A stretch of DNA of 64,000 nt. Source: JAWSVE01 sp050633885 (GTDB lineage: Bacteria > Pseudomonadota > Gammaproteobacteria > Pseudomonadales > Cellvibrionaceae). The translations under genes were made by a program, and so were the position numbers. Of this stretch, positions 1-9,468 are shown piece by piece. Within the stretch, counting starts at the first letter, position 1, and the number at the start of each line of letters is the position of its first letter. Under the pieces are notes generated by a model, which searched no databases, was not told the DNA's origin, and saw nothing but the letters and a program-made list of their open reading frames with translations. The DNA is taken from assembly GCA_050633885.1 (NCBI GenBank), contig JBOEHK010000001.1, forward strand, positions 496,001 to 560,000, given 5' to 3'.

Positions 1-953
1 CTTACCGTCCAAGCAATATAGATTTTAATCATCCACGCGTGTATGACAGCGATACTATTTTAACGATGCAGCATACACCTCGAACTATGATTATTTTTGG
101 TGCGGGTGTTATTGGTTGTGAGTACGCTTCAATATTTTCTGGTATGGGCGTTAAGGTTGATTTAATTAATAGCCGAGAAAGATTGTTATCCTTTTTAGAT
201 GATGAAATTTCTGATGCGTTAAGCTATCACCTTCGTGATGGTAGCGTCATGGTTCGTCATGGTGAAGAATTTTCAAGTTTATTGGATGATCCTAACCGGT
301 TAGAACTTTATTTAAAATCAGGAAAGAAGCTACGTGCAGACGCATTACTTTGGTCAAATGGTCGAGCTGGTAATACGGAAAAACTGGGTTTAGAGAACGT
401 TGGTCTTGAAGCTGATCATCGTGGACAGATTACAGTGAATGATCAATACCAAACAGCTGTTGATAATATTTTTGCCGCTGGGGATGTTATTGGTTGGCCG
501 AGCTTAGCTAGTGCTTCTTATACGCAAGGTCGCTGTGTGGCGGCAGCTATCGTTGGGGAAAAAATCAAATCGGTAACGGATACGCCAACCGGGATTTATA
601 CTCTTCCCGAAATTAGTTCTTTAGGAAAAACAGAAAGAGAGCTGACTACAGCTAAAGTTCCTTATGAAGTAGGGCGTGCTTATTTTAAAAATACCGCAAG
701 AGCCCAAATTAGTGGAGAAGAAGTGGGGGTATTAAAAATTTTATTTCACACAGAAACCTATGAAATATTAGGCATACATTGTTTTGGCGGTGAAGCATCC
801 GAAATTATTCATATTGGACAAGCAATCATGAATCAACCAGGCCAAGCAAACGATATTCGTTATTTTGTTAATACTGTTTTCAATTACCCAACAATGGCTG
901 AGGCTTATAGGACGGCTGCTTTAGAAGGGATTAATCGTTTAAACAGACATTAG
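1..953 (+). CDS. sthA: soluble pyridine nucleotide transhydrogenase, 5' end missing
   Basis: C-terminal two thirds of the soluble NAD(P) transhydrogenase, a cytoplasmic FAD flavoprotein that moves reducing equivalents between NADPH and NAD+. The reading frame is open from base 3, so the window edge cuts the gene. Visible are a Rossmann dinucleotide-binding motif (GAGVIGCEYASIF, codons near 95-135), the FAD-binding AAGDVIGWPSLASA segment (near 475) and the dimerisation domain with GIHCFGGEASEIIHIGQAI and FNYPTMAEAYR. The sequence reads closely like E. coli SthA as I remember it. It lacks the redox-active CxxxxC pair of lipoamide dehydrogenases in what is visible, but that pair would lie upstream of the window. 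Confidence 0.95.
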   Translation, partial: YRPSNIDFNHPRVYDSDTILTMQHTPRTMIIFGAGVIGCEYASIFSGMGVKVDLINSRERLLSFLDDEISDALSYHLRDGSVMVRHGEEFSSLLDDPNRLELYLKSGKKLRADALLWSNGRAGNTEKLGLENVGLEADHRGQITVNDQYQTAVDNIFAAGDVIGWPSLASASYTQGRCVAAAIVGEKIKSVTDTPTGIYTLPEISSLGKTERELTTAKVPYEVGRAYFKNTARAQISGEEVGVLKILFHTETYEILGIHCFGGEASEIIHIGQAIMNQPGQANDIRYFVNTVFNYPTMAEAYRTAALEGINRLNRH

Positions 954-978
954 TTTTTTAAATACTTTTAAAGTTATA

Positions 979-1011
979 AAAAAGGCTTATCTAATACAGA
1001 TAAGCCTTTTT
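979..1011. terminator. bidirectional rho-independent terminator
   Basis: Perfect 14-bp stem AAAAAGGCTTATCT / AGATAAGCCTTTTT with a 5-nt loop. It is flanked by A and T runs on both sides, so it can terminate both sthA (+) and the convergent nhaB (-). Confidence 0.9.
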
Positions 1012-1034
1012 GTTTTTTCTTTATCTTAAAATAA

Positions 1035-2540
1035 TTAGAAAGCAATTTTTACGCAGGCTAAACCGACACCACCTAATACAATGGTATAGGGCAAAGCCAT
1101 GAGTACCATCTTGCCATAAGACAAACGAATTAAAGGCGCTAAAGCTGAAGTGAGTAAGAATAAAAACGCAGCTTGACCATTGGGTGTGGCAACACTAGGC
1201 AAGTTTGTTCCTGTGTTAATTGCAATGGCTAAATGGTCGAAATGCTCACGAGAAATATCGCCAGCATCATAGGCTTCCCTTACTTGGTTAATATAGACTG
1301 TCGCCACAAACACATTATCACTGATCATAGATAATATGCCGTTAGCGAGAAAAAACATCGAGGGTTGTACCTCGGTGTCCATGGCGAGAAGTCCATTTGT
1401 GATAGGGGAAAATAAATGTTGGCTTTCGATAACGGCAACAATGGTAAAAAAGACAACGAGCAATGCGGTAAAAGGTAATGCTTCTTCAAACGCATGCCCA
1501 ATTCTATGTTCATCGATAATCCCGTTGAATGCTGTTAATAAAACGATAATCATCAATCCGATTAAACCGACAGCGGCAACATGAAATGCTAAGCCAAGTA
1601 CAAGTACAAGGGCTGCGATCGCTTGTATAATTAATTCAGCTTTATCTTCTTTGGTTCTTTTCTTTTCTTCTTCGTTATTGAATTCCTGCAAAATGTTGTA
1701 CACATTTTCTGGGATAGAAGCGCCGTAACCAAAAACTTTAAATTTTTCTAGAACGATGACTGTAAAAAGGCCTGCGGCAAGTACAGGCATAGTGACTGGT
1801 GTCATACGCATGAAAAATTCAATAAATTGCCAGCCAGCTTTTTCAGCAATTAATAAATTTTGTGGCTCGCCGACTACAGTACAAACACCTCCCAATGCTG
1901 TACCGACAGCACCATGCATGACGAGGCTTCTTAAAAATGCCCGGAATTGGTCGAGATCTTCTCGGTGATATTCTTGAACGTTGTTGTCATCTGAATGGTC
2001 ATGATCATTATGAGCAGGCATTCCTGATGCGACTTTATGATAGACAGAGTAAAAGCCAACAAAAACGCTAATGAGTACAGCGGTAACTGTGAGAGCGTCT
2101 AAGAATGCTGAGAGAACGGCAGAGACAGCAGAAAACAACAGCGACAGAAAAATTTTAGATCGTATATTGATCAATATTTTGGTAAAGATGAAAAGCAATA
2201 AGCTTTTCATGAAGTAAATTCCTGCCACCATGAACATCAACAATAAGATGACTTCAAAGTTGTTGGTGACTTCGTGCAAAACGGCATGAGAATCAGTCAT
2301 CTGCAATACGACCGCTTCTATGGCAAGTAGACCACCGGGTTGTAACGGGTAACATTTTAAAGCCATGGCTAAGCAGAAAATAAATTCTGCAATCAATAGC
2401 CATCCCGCAATAAACGGATCAACTAAAAAGACCACAATCACGTTAAGGACAAGAAAGGCGATGATCGTCTGTTTGTACCAAGAGGGAGCCTGACCTAGGA
2501 AGTTATTCGCGAAAGCTGAAAATAGTGTTGTAGTAGACAT
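1035..2540 (-). CDS. nhaB: Na+/H+ antiporter NhaB
   Basis: Inner-membrane sodium/proton antiporter of the NhaB family (501 aa, the usual length), used for sodium extrusion and pH homeostasis. The protein is almost wholly hydrophobic, with about a dozen membrane spans. It has a charged cytoplasmic stretch near residues 175-200 (HNDHDHSDDN) and another near 285-300 (EEEKKRTKED). The segments SALTVTAVLISV-like near 150, GTALGGVCTVVGEPQNLLIAE near 215-235 and NTGTNLPSVATPNGQAAFLF near 440-460 are typical of the family. It is convergent with sthA. In Pseudomonas aeruginosa, nhaB lies close to fimL and nudC, as here. Confidence 0.95.
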   Translation of the reverse strand: MSTTTLFSAFANNFLGQAPSWYKQTIIAFLVLNVIVVFLVDPFIAGWLLIAEFIFCLAMALKCYPLQPGGLLAIEAVVLQMTDSHAVLHEVTNNFEVILLLMFMVAGIYFMKSLLLFIFTKILINIRSKIFLSLLFSAVSAVLSAFLDALTVTAVLISVFVGFYSVYHKVASGMPAHNDHDHSDDNNVQEYHREDLDQFRAFLRSLVMHGAVGTALGGVCTVVGEPQNLLIAEKAGWQFIEFFMRMTPVTMPVLAAGLFTVIVLEKFKVFGYGASIPENVYNILQEFNNEEEKKRTKEDKAELIIQAIAALVLVLGLAFHVAAVGLIGLMIIVLLTAFNGIIDEHRIGHAFEEALPFTALLVVFFTIVAVIESQHLFSPITNGLLAMDTEVQPSMFFLANGILSMISDNVFVATVYINQVREAYDAGDISREHFDHLAIAINTGTNLPSVATPNGQAAFLFLLTSALAPLIRLSYGKMVLMALPYTIVLGGVGLACVKIAF

Positions 2541-3241
2541 TACTTTTTTGATCCTCTAGCTAATTCTGGTATTCAAGATAGTTGATTAGTTATTCTAGTT
2601 GTTTTCTGACGTTACTCTTTCAGTTTTATCTCGGTGACTACAAATCATATTTAGCGAGAAAAACTAAGCTGTAGAGTTTACGTTTAGGTTCTAAAAAACA
2701 CCATAACTAGAACATTTTTATTTTCAGAATTGAATGGTTTGCGGATCAATTCAACCTGAGTAATAGAATAGCCCTTTTCATTGTGCTGTTATCAGTTGTA
2801 ATAAGAGCTAAGCACTGCATGTGAACCGATTGCAGGTGGAGCATAAGGTTATCTATTGTTCTGAGTATAGATGAGTTTTTACTGAATATAGAAAATTCAG
2901 TAACCGGGCTGAATTGTGACAGAATTAATGCTTTTAGCCATTTAGTCGTGATTTTTAACAGCATAGGAAAAACTAAGAGAAAAGTATAATAAGATGCGCT
3001 AAGCTTCGGTTAAATAACTGTTTTTTGCTGGCCGCCTAGCAGGAAAACCTATGAATTCCACACTGACAGTCAATATTGGTCAGATAGTTTTTATGAGGCT
3101 TCGCAATTTATTCAGCAGAAGCGTTTAACGGGTGTAATAGAATAACCTGTGGTTATTTTCTGAACACTTTTTGATCTTAATGAAAAGATTTGTTTGACGA
3201 CTTAAATTTTCCTATCCACTTTAGATTACTAAGGAATGATT
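2541..3241. other. intergenic region without a recognisable gene
   Basis: About 700 bp between the divergent nhaB and fimL genes. A 72-codon open frame on the minus strand (2746-2964) has no ribosome binding site or recognisable sequence. I see no RNA gene or repeat. The promoters of nhaB and fimL should lie at its two ends, but I cannot identify them with confidence. Confidence 0.5.
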
Positions 3242-4960
3242 GTGACTCAGAGCGTAAAAGTCAATCTTACGTCACTCAACCTTGTTCATGATGAGCTGGT
3301 TTCGACAATAGAACAATCGGCATCAAAGCTTGAGCAATTTGTTGCTGACATGGAGAACGGAGAATTACTTCAGTCTTGTATAGAAGGGATGCAACAAATC
3401 AGTGGCACGTTAAGCTTGGTGCAACTGCATGGCGCTGATTTACTTGCCAAGGAAGTGTTAGCGCTAGCCAATGAAATTACAGTTGGAAGCGAAGGAAATG
3501 AAGCTAAGTTGAGTGTTCTGACAAGTGCATTTTTTATCGTACCCCGTTACGTTGAATATACAATACAAACCCGTAAAGGAATGCCTGTACTACTTATTCC
3601 GACGATCAACGAATTGAGAGAAGCCCGAGGCGACAAACCGTTAGAGGAAAGTTATTTTTTTGAGGTAAACACTGCAGCCGGGAAAGAATTAATGGGGCAG
3701 GCTGGTCAAGCGAGTGCAGTACTCAGTGAAGATTTGGAATCTTTAGTGAGACGCTTGCGGCATATGTATCAAGTAGGTTTACTGAGTATCTTCAAGAATA
3801 AACTGATTAAACCCTCACTCGGCATGATGCAGCGTTCAATGGAGCGTTTAGCATCCGTATCTGGAGGTCGTCCTCTTACAATACTTTGGCGTGTTGCTTC
3901 TGTTGCTCTCGAAGCAATGGCCGCATCGCAAATGGAGATACCCAAAGTCCGTAAGCAATTGTTAGGGGCTATAGATAGAGAAATTAAAAAAGTACAAACG
4001 CAGGGGCAGCAAGCACTTGATCAAGAGCCCCCGAGATTATTGGTGAAGGAATGTTTGTATTTAATTGCCGCTTCCGGGGCAGAAAGTAATGCGATTAAAG
4101 CAATAGAAGACACTTATAAATATGAATCGTTAAATTATAACGACCATGAACTATCGCGGGAGAGAGAGGTTCTAAGAGGTCCAAGTGCCACCACCGTTAG
4201 CTCCGTTGCTTTAGTTCTTAAAGATGAATTACGTGCAATTAAAGATATTTTGGAAAGAGCTTCTCAGGGTGCTACAGATGCAGTATCTGACTATGATGAA
4301 CTGCTGAATACGATGAATAAAGTTTCAGAAATTTTATCGGTCGTTGGGCTGACTTCTCCTAGCAATGCATTAAAAGAGGAAGTTGCAAAAGTTGAAGAAT
4401 GGAAAAAGAACCCTGATGAAGCGGATGCAAAAGGAATGGTTGATATTGCTGACGCCGTACTCTATGTCGAGAGTACGATAGCAGGATTAGAATCATCGAA
4501 TCTTTCTGATGAACGTTTACTTCAGGCGAATACTATTGCTCGTAAAGAAGTGATTGCATCGAATCAATTGGCTGAAGCCGAAACGGTTGTTTTGCAAGAA
4601 GCTGAGTCAGGCTTGTCTCTGGTAAAAAGAGCTTTAAATTCATTTGCCGATTCTAATTACGATCGTGGACATATTAAAAATGTAGGTGCCACTTTGGACA
4701 GTGTTCGGGGTGGAATGGCGCTTCTCGGTATGCAGCGAGCATGTAATGTCTTAGCGAGTTGTGTTGAGTTTGTTGACGACACGTTGTTACACAACGATCA
4801 ACCGGCCGCGCTACAGCATTTGCTAGAAACATTCGCCGATGCGGTAATTGGTTTGGAATATTATTTGGATGCCGTAAAGACCGATCGTGATGCTGGTGAT
4901 TTCACATTGGAAATTGCTGAAGAGAGTTTGGAGGCTTTAGGCCACCCAGTGAATCCATAA
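3242..4960 (+). CDS. fimL: FimL-like twitching motility/chemotaxis regulator
   Basis: About 572 aa, all helical, resembling the N-terminal histidine-phosphotransfer region of ChpA/PilL chemosensory kinases. FimL of Pseudomonas is such a protein: an Hpt-like scaffold without the phospho-accepting His that links type IV pili, the Chp system and cyclic AMP. The assignment rests on sequence flavour (LVHDELVSTIEQSASKLEQF, PTINELREARGDKPL) and on context, since nhaB-fimL-nudC is the order in P. aeruginosa. I place the start at GTG 3242 because AAGGA (3231-3235) lies 6 nt before it but directly abuts the ATG at 3236. It lies 1 nt upstream of nudC and is probably cotranscribed with it. Confidence 0.85.
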   Translation: MTQSVKVNLTSLNLVHDELVSTIEQSASKLEQFVADMENGELLQSCIEGMQQISGTLSLVQLHGADLLAKEVLALANEITVGSEGNEAKLSVLTSAFFIVPRYVEYTIQTRKGMPVLLIPTINELREARGDKPLEESYFFEVNTAAGKELMGQAGQASAVLSEDLESLVRRLRHMYQVGLLSIFKNKLIKPSLGMMQRSMERLASVSGGRPLTILWRVASVALEAMAASQMEIPKVRKQLLGAIDREIKKVQTQGQQALDQEPPRLLVKECLYLIAASGAESNAIKAIEDTYKYESLNYNDHELSREREVLRGPSATTVSSVALVLKDELRAIKDILERASQGATDAVSDYDELLNTMNKVSEILSVVGLTSPSNALKEEVAKVEEWKKNPDEADAKGMVDIADAVLYVESTIAGLESSNLSDERLLQANTIARKEVIASNQLAEAETVVLQEAESGLSLVKRALNSFADSNYDRGHIKNVGATLDSVRGGMALLGMQRACNVLASCVEFVDDTLLHNDQPAALQHLLETFADAVIGLEYYLDAVKTDRDAGDFTLEIAEESLEALGHPVNP

Positions 4961-4961
4961 T

Positions 4962-5867
4962 ATGAGTCGATTTAAGCCCGGTTTTTCTTCAGAGTTGGCT
5001 TCAGTATTTACTGAAAACGCAGCTGATGTTAACACTCAAAAAGCAACAGAGCCGAGCGCCTCGGAAGTGCAAACGCCTAACGATGCCTTGTATGTTGTTC
5101 TCGTTGATGAGTACCAAGTGCTAATGAATAATGTGGCAGAATGGCAGCCTTTGGATCATTTTACTTGGCAGTTTTCTGGGTTAGTACCTATCGAGCAACA
5201 CCATATTGGTTATTTTGATAATCACCCATGTTACGCCGTAAAGGTTTCTCATCAATCACAATTGCCGGCAGGTTACCGCTGGGAAGCAGTTCGTAATTTG
5301 TTAATTCGCAATGCAATGTCTGAATCTCACTTTGAAATGATTGGCAGTGGCATGCAAATTATTCATTGGGAAGCAGGTCACCAATATTGTGGAAAGTGCG
5401 GCGCAGAAACACAGCATCATGGAGAAGAGCGAGCACGAGTGTGCGAGCCATGTGGACTTCATTATTACCCGAGATTATCGCCTTGTGTGATTGTGCTGAT
5501 TACCAAAGGTGAATCATGTTTACTCGCGAGACATGCAAGAGGAAAATCAGAATTTTACAGTCCGCTAGCCGGTTTTATCGAGCCTGGTGAAACAGTGGAA
5601 AATGCATTGCGACGAGAAGTGACAGAAGAAGTCGCTGTAAGCGTAAAAAATTTAACATACTTTGGAAGCCAGCCTTGGCCTTATCCCGGCCAGTTAATGA
5701 TTGGTTTTTTTGCGGAATACGACTCAGGTGATATTGAAGTAGATGGCATTGAAATTACGGATGCACGTTGGTTTCATTACCGTGATTTACCGACAGTGCC
5801 TGCTGCTGGCAGTTTATCTGGAAAACTTATAAGCCACTTTGTGGCGCAATGCTCTAAAAAGGATTAG
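4962..5867 (+). CDS. nudC: NADH pyrophosphatase / NAD-capped RNA hydrolase NudC
   Basis: Zinc-dependent Nudix hydrolase (301 aa) that cleaves NADH, NAD+ and the NAD cap of RNA. The zinc ribbon is visible as CGKCG and CEPCG around residues 143-165. It is followed by the Nudix box GFIEPGETVENALRREVTEEV near residues 203-223, which fits Gx5Ex7REUxEExGU except for the last Gly. The family SQPWPYPGQLMIGF motif follows near 234-247. The N-terminal 40 residues are low-complexity and divergent. It follows fimL by 1 nt and precedes the next membrane protein gene by 2 nt, so the three genes look like one operon. Confidence 0.95.
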   Translation: MSRFKPGFSSELASVFTENAADVNTQKATEPSASEVQTPNDALYVVLVDEYQVLMNNVAEWQPLDHFTWQFSGLVPIEQHHIGYFDNHPCYAVKVSHQSQLPAGYRWEAVRNLLIRNAMSESHFEMIGSGMQIIHWEAGHQYCGKCGAETQHHGEERARVCEPCGLHYYPRLSPCVIVLITKGESCLLARHARGKSEFYSPLAGFIEPGETVENALRREVTEEVAVSVKNLTYFGSQPWPYPGQLMIGFFAEYDSGDIEVDGIEITDARWFHYRDLPTVPAAGSLSGKLISHFVAQCSKKD

Positions 5868-5869
5868 TT

Positions 5870-6520
5870 ATGTTTTATAGCGCATTAGCAATCGGAACCA
5901 TCATTATTGGTGTGTTGGTTGTGTTGGCCTCTCTTAAAGTGCTCGTCAAATCGGGATGGTTTTTAGGTTGGGTTCGAGGCATGTTCGGCTTTGCTTTAGT
6001 GGCTGTAGGCGTTTTTTTCGCATTTTCTGCGCTTGATATATACAGTTACGAGCAGATAGTGGAAGAGCAAGTCGTGGCTACTGTCAATTTTGAAGAAATT
6101 TCTTCTCAGCGCTATAAAGCGATTCTGGTTGATAAAAAAGGCAATGAGGCCCAGTACGATTTAGCCGGAGACCAATGGCAGCTAGATGCTCGTATGCTTA
6201 AATGGCCGAATTCTCTCAGTGCTGCTGGCGTTAAACCAGGGTATAGGCTTGATCGAATTAGTGGACGCTACTACTCATTGGAAGATGAGCGCTCTGCCGA
6301 AAGAACCGTATATTCGTTGAATCAAAGTCAATTTGGCATTGATGTTTGGCAAATATTTAATCGCTTTGGTGATTCCAGCCTAGTCGATGCTGTTTACGGA
6401 AGTGCGACCTTTGTTCCCATGGCTGATGGAGCTCTTTACGAAGTTCGTCTCTCAAATACAGGCCTTTTAGCTCGCCCTCTGAACGATCTAGCACGCAATG
6501 CGGTTTATCGTTGGGAATAG
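5870..6520 (+). CDS. conserved membrane protein of unknown function
   Basis: 216 aa. Two N-terminal membrane helices (about residues 5-25 and 36-58, separated by KSGWFLGWVRG) are followed by a soluble domain of about 155 residues that would face the periplasm. The soluble part includes YSYEQIVEEQVVATV and ends in LNDLARNAVYRWE. I recall relatives annotated loosely as efflux-related, but nothing in the sequence supports transport. The start has a good ribosome site (AAGGA, 6 nt upstream). The gene is tightly coupled to nudC (2 nt gap), suggesting cotranscription with fimL-nudC. Confidence 0.8.
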   Translation: MFYSALAIGTIIIGVLVVLASLKVLVKSGWFLGWVRGMFGFALVAVGVFFAFSALDIYSYEQIVEEQVVATVNFEEISSQRYKAILVDKKGNEAQYDLAGDQWQLDARMLKWPNSLSAAGVKPGYRLDRISGRYYSLEDERSAERTVYSLNQSQFGIDVWQIFNRFGDSSLVDAVYGSATFVPMADGALYEVRLSNTGLLARPLNDLARNAVYRWE

Positions 6521-6587
6521 TTAATTTTCCTCTTCTATTCGCTGCGGTTCAGGTTTTCCTGCGGTAGAATAACTCCTTCAATTTTCA

Positions 6588-6621
6588 AGCCCATCACCTT
6601 ACTTTGATAAGGTGATGGGCT
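6588..6621. terminator. strong hairpin after the fimL-nudC operon
   Basis: Perfect 14-bp inverted repeat AGCCCATCACCTTA / TAAGGTGATGGGCT with a 6-nt loop, about 70 nt after the membrane protein gene. There is no clear U-run downstream, so it may be a processing or attenuation hairpin rather than a full intrinsic terminator. Confidence 0.55.
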
Positions 6622-6729
6622 ATGGCATTGCGAAATTAGAATATCGAGTAGTCATATTATTATTTAGTCATAAGATCGTGTTGTGACTAAACATCTTTAA
6701 TACTTTTAATACAGGGTTTGGGAGTCATT

Positions 6730-7803
6730 TTGGAATTTTTAGCAGAGTACGGTTTGTTTTTGGCAAAGGCAGTAACCTTTGTAGTTTGTATCCTTGCGGT
6801 TGTTATTTTTGCAATAGCGGCGAGCCATAAAGGTCCTAAATCTGATCGAGGACATATTGAGGTCACAAAGCTCAATGATCTTTATAAAAGTATGAGTGAT
6901 ACGCTGAAGAGTGCAGTTCATGATGAGCACGACATCAAACAACTCATGAAAGAAGAGAAAAAGAAAGAAAAAGAGCAAGAAGCTGCTCGAAAAAAAGAAT
7001 TAAAAAAGAATAAAAATAATCCTGAAAAGATTAAGAGAGAACATAAAAAACGCGTGTTCGTTTTAAATTTTGACGGTGACATGAAAGCAAGTGCAACCCA
7101 TCAAATGCGTGAGGAAATTACAACAGTTCTTAGCGTCGCCGATGAGAAGGATGAAGTTGTTGTTCGATTAGAAAGTGGTGGTGGAATGGTTCACAGTTAT
7201 GGACTAGCCGCGAGCCAATTACAGCGAATTACCAAGAAAAAAATCCCGTTGACTATTTGCATTGATAAAGTGGCCGCAAGTGGCGGCTACATGATGGCTT
7301 GCGTTGGTAATCATATTCTAGCCGCACCTTTTGCTATCATTGGTTCAATCGGCGTTGTTGCCCAAATTCCAAATTTTCATCGTTTATTAAAGAAAAATGA
7401 CATTGATTTTGAAATGCAAACAGCAGGTGAATATAAAAGAACACTGACTATGTTTGCAGAAAATACCGATAAAGGACGTGAAAAATTTTCAGAAGAGTTA
7501 GAAGAAACTCATCATTTATTCAAAGATTTTATTGCGGATAATCGTCCCGAGCTTGATGTTGAGTCAGTCGCAACTGGAGAAACGTGGTATGGCACAAAAG
7601 CCTTAGAAAATAAATTGATTGATGATGTGCAAACCAGTGATGAGTATTTAACAAGCCTGTCCGACAGTTCAGATATTCTAGAAGTACAATATCAACAAAA
7701 AAAATCATTACCAGAAAAATTAGGTATGGCGTCTCAATCCGCAGTGGATCGATTGTTGCTAACTTGGTGGGACCGTTTACAAACGACCCGTTTTTTTTCC
7801 TAA
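6730..7803 (+). CDS. sohB: SohB-type inner-membrane S49 peptidase
   Basis: Signal-peptide-peptidase-like serine protease of family S49 (about 357 aa), anchored by one N-terminal helix (residues 10-30) with the catalytic domain in the periplasm. The S49 core is clear: VVRLESGGGMVHSYGLAASQL, then KVAASGGYMMAC with the nucleophile Ser, then GSIGVVAQ, and GEYKRTLT with the presumptive general-base Lys. A highly charged Lys/Glu-rich linker (EEKKKEKEQEAARKKELKKN) sits near residues 75-100. The start is TTG 6730, since GGGAG at 6720-6724 is 5 nt upstream and the translation MEFLAEYGLFLAK parallels E. coli SohB. TTG 6718 is an alternative. Confidence 0.93.
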   Translation: MEFLAEYGLFLAKAVTFVVCILAVVIFAIAASHKGPKSDRGHIEVTKLNDLYKSMSDTLKSAVHDEHDIKQLMKEEKKKEKEQEAARKKELKKNKNNPEKIKREHKKRVFVLNFDGDMKASATHQMREEITTVLSVADEKDEVVVRLESGGGMVHSYGLAASQLQRITKKKIPLTICIDKVAASGGYMMACVGNHILAAPFAIIGSIGVVAQIPNFHRLLKKNDIDFEMQTAGEYKRTLTMFAENTDKGREKFSEELEETHHLFKDFIADNRPELDVESVATGETWYGTKALENKLIDDVQTSDEYLTSLSDSSDILEVQYQQKKSLPEKLGMASQSAVDRLLLTWWDRLQTTRFFS

Positions 7804-7875
7804 CGACAAAAACAAACACTGTCAATTAACTCTAACAGTTAGTTCCATGTTTTATTCAACCTTAGAGACATTTTT

Positions 7876-8877
7876 ATGAGCGATACAACGTTTAAGGCGT
7901 TACGAGTTGAATCAACAGCTAATAATCAATTTGAATTATCTGTTATCGATAGAGTTGTGAGTGATCTTCCTGATGGTGAATTATTAGTTGATGTTCGTTA
8001 TTCGTCTCTAAATTATAAAGATGCATTGTCAGCCAGAGGTAATCCCGGTGTTACAAAAAATTATCCACATACACCTGGTATTGATGCGGCGGGTGTTGTA
8101 CTTGAGGATAGTTCCGGCACGTTTCAAGTGGGCGAAGAGGTGGTGGTGTGCGGATATGATTTGGGGATGAATACCTCGGGTGGTTTATCTCAAAGAATCC
8201 GTGTGCCTGCTAATTGGGCTGTCAAATTACCTGAAACGCTTTCAATGAAAGAATCAATGATCATCGGTACAGCCGGATTTACGGCCGCATTATGTGTCGA
8301 CAAAATCCAACAGATGGGTGCAAAACCTTCAGATGGTCCGGTGCTAGTGAGCGGAGCGACAGGAGGCGTGGGGAGCTTCAGCGTTGCGCTATTGAGTCAT
8401 CTGGGTTTCGATGTAACGGCGTTAACTGGAAAGCTTGATCAAAGCGAGTGGTTGGTGTCACTCGGGGCCAAACAAATAATTGAACGTTCAACGCTTTCGG
8501 AAGCGACAAAACGGCCGGTGGTAAAGCCGGAGTGGGCTCACGCAATTGATTGTGTTGGCGGAGAAATTCTCAACAATATTCTTAAATCTCTTCGATATGG
8601 TGGGAGTGTCGCTATTTGTGGAATGACCGCATCTCCCAGTTTTAACCCAACCGTTTTTCCTTTTATTTTACGTAATGTGAACTTATTGGGCGTCGACTGT
8701 GTCGAACAGCCGCTGGCTCGTAAAAGTGAAAATTGGAATGTGCTCGCCACAAAATATAAGCTTCCGACATTGAGTGGTATGGCGGAATCTATAAAACTCG
8801 AACATGTCCCAGAGTACCTTACTCGGATCGTGAATGGGCATGCACGGGGGCGTTATTGTGTCGATCTTTCAGATTAA
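7876..8877 (+). CDS. acuI: AcuI/YhdH-family acrylyl-CoA reductase-like quinone oxidoreductase
   Basis: Zinc-free medium-chain dehydrogenase (333 aa) of the YhdH/AcuI group, NADPH-dependent reductases of acryloyl-CoA and similar enoyls. Motifs seen are SSLNYKDALSARG (residues 43-55), PHTPGIDAAGVV (63-74) and the nucleotide-binding VSGATGGVGSFSVALLSHLG (near 157-176). Toxic acryloyl-CoA can come from DMSP or 3-hydroxypropionate metabolism, but no such pathway genes lie nearby, so the substrate is inferred from family only. It stands alone, 72 nt after sohB on the same strand. Confidence 0.85.
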   Translation: MSDTTFKALRVESTANNQFELSVIDRVVSDLPDGELLVDVRYSSLNYKDALSARGNPGVTKNYPHTPGIDAAGVVLEDSSGTFQVGEEVVVCGYDLGMNTSGGLSQRIRVPANWAVKLPETLSMKESMIIGTAGFTAALCVDKIQQMGAKPSDGPVLVSGATGGVGSFSVALLSHLGFDVTALTGKLDQSEWLVSLGAKQIIERSTLSEATKRPVVKPEWAHAIDCVGGEILNNILKSLRYGGSVAICGMTASPSFNPTVFPFILRNVNLLGVDCVEQPLARKSENWNVLATKYKLPTLSGMAESIKLEHVPEYLTRIVNGHARGRYCVDLSD

Positions 8878-9468
8878 GTCATTATCAAGAAATTAGGTTC
8901 TAATAACTAATTGATATCGATAAGACAAATATCTGTCATCGAAATGTGTCTACGCCTGTTTCACGGTTATCATCTACTAACTTTTTATGCACACTTCTAC
9001 ACCATCGCAAAGCGGAAACATCAAAATTCAGTAAATATTCGTGTTAGTAACCGTTGACATTTATAACTCATTGTTTTGAAAGGATTTTATATATACGGTT
9101 AAAAAACGTACAAAATGTAGTAGGTAGCGTTTTTACAGGCTTTTATTTATATTCTTTGTCATTATCCACTGACTTATCCACAGATATTGTGGAAAATTTT
9201 CACAATACACTTGCGTTATGAAAGATATTCAAACCGCCTGAAAAATAGTCAGCTCTGCCTACAATTAAACTTTTTAGCGGACAAAAGACTGTCCACTTTT
9301 AATTTGCTCAGTATTTAGTATGAGTTTTTTTGATGGTGTTTTTCTTAGGCATGATACATTTTTGTCAGTAAGGCTAAGGTGGGAACATTAGCACTTTCTA
9401 GATTTGTGTTTTTTAAAGAGAGCTGCGCAAGGCTGGTAATGTTTCTAAATCAACGTTGGGAGTAGGCC
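8878..9468. other. AT-rich intergenic region before msrA
   Basis: About 590 bp without a plausible gene. It is markedly AT-rich and contains the DnaA-box-like cluster listed separately (9162-9197). The msrA start has a GGGAG ribosome site at its right edge. Confidence 0.6.
9162..9197. promoter_or_regulatory. cluster of three DnaA-box-like sites
   Basis: TTATCCACT (9162-9170), TTATCCACA (9174-9182, a perfect consensus box) and TGTGGAAAA (9189-9197, the reverse complement of TTTTCCACA) lie within 36 bp in AT-rich DNA. No replication gene is adjacent, so this is unlikely to be the chromosomal origin. It could regulate msrA or act as a DnaA titration or reactivation site. Confidence 0.5.

Noticed and set aside
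2746..2964. 72-codon minus-strand open frame between nhaB and fimL
   Set aside because: No ribosome site, biased composition and no recognisable motif; likely chance in AT-rich DNA.
9162..9197. Chromosomal replication origin
   Set aside because: Only three boxes, no adjacent dnaA/dnaN/gidA-type genes and no 13-mer-like repeats; a regulatory or titration site is more plausible.
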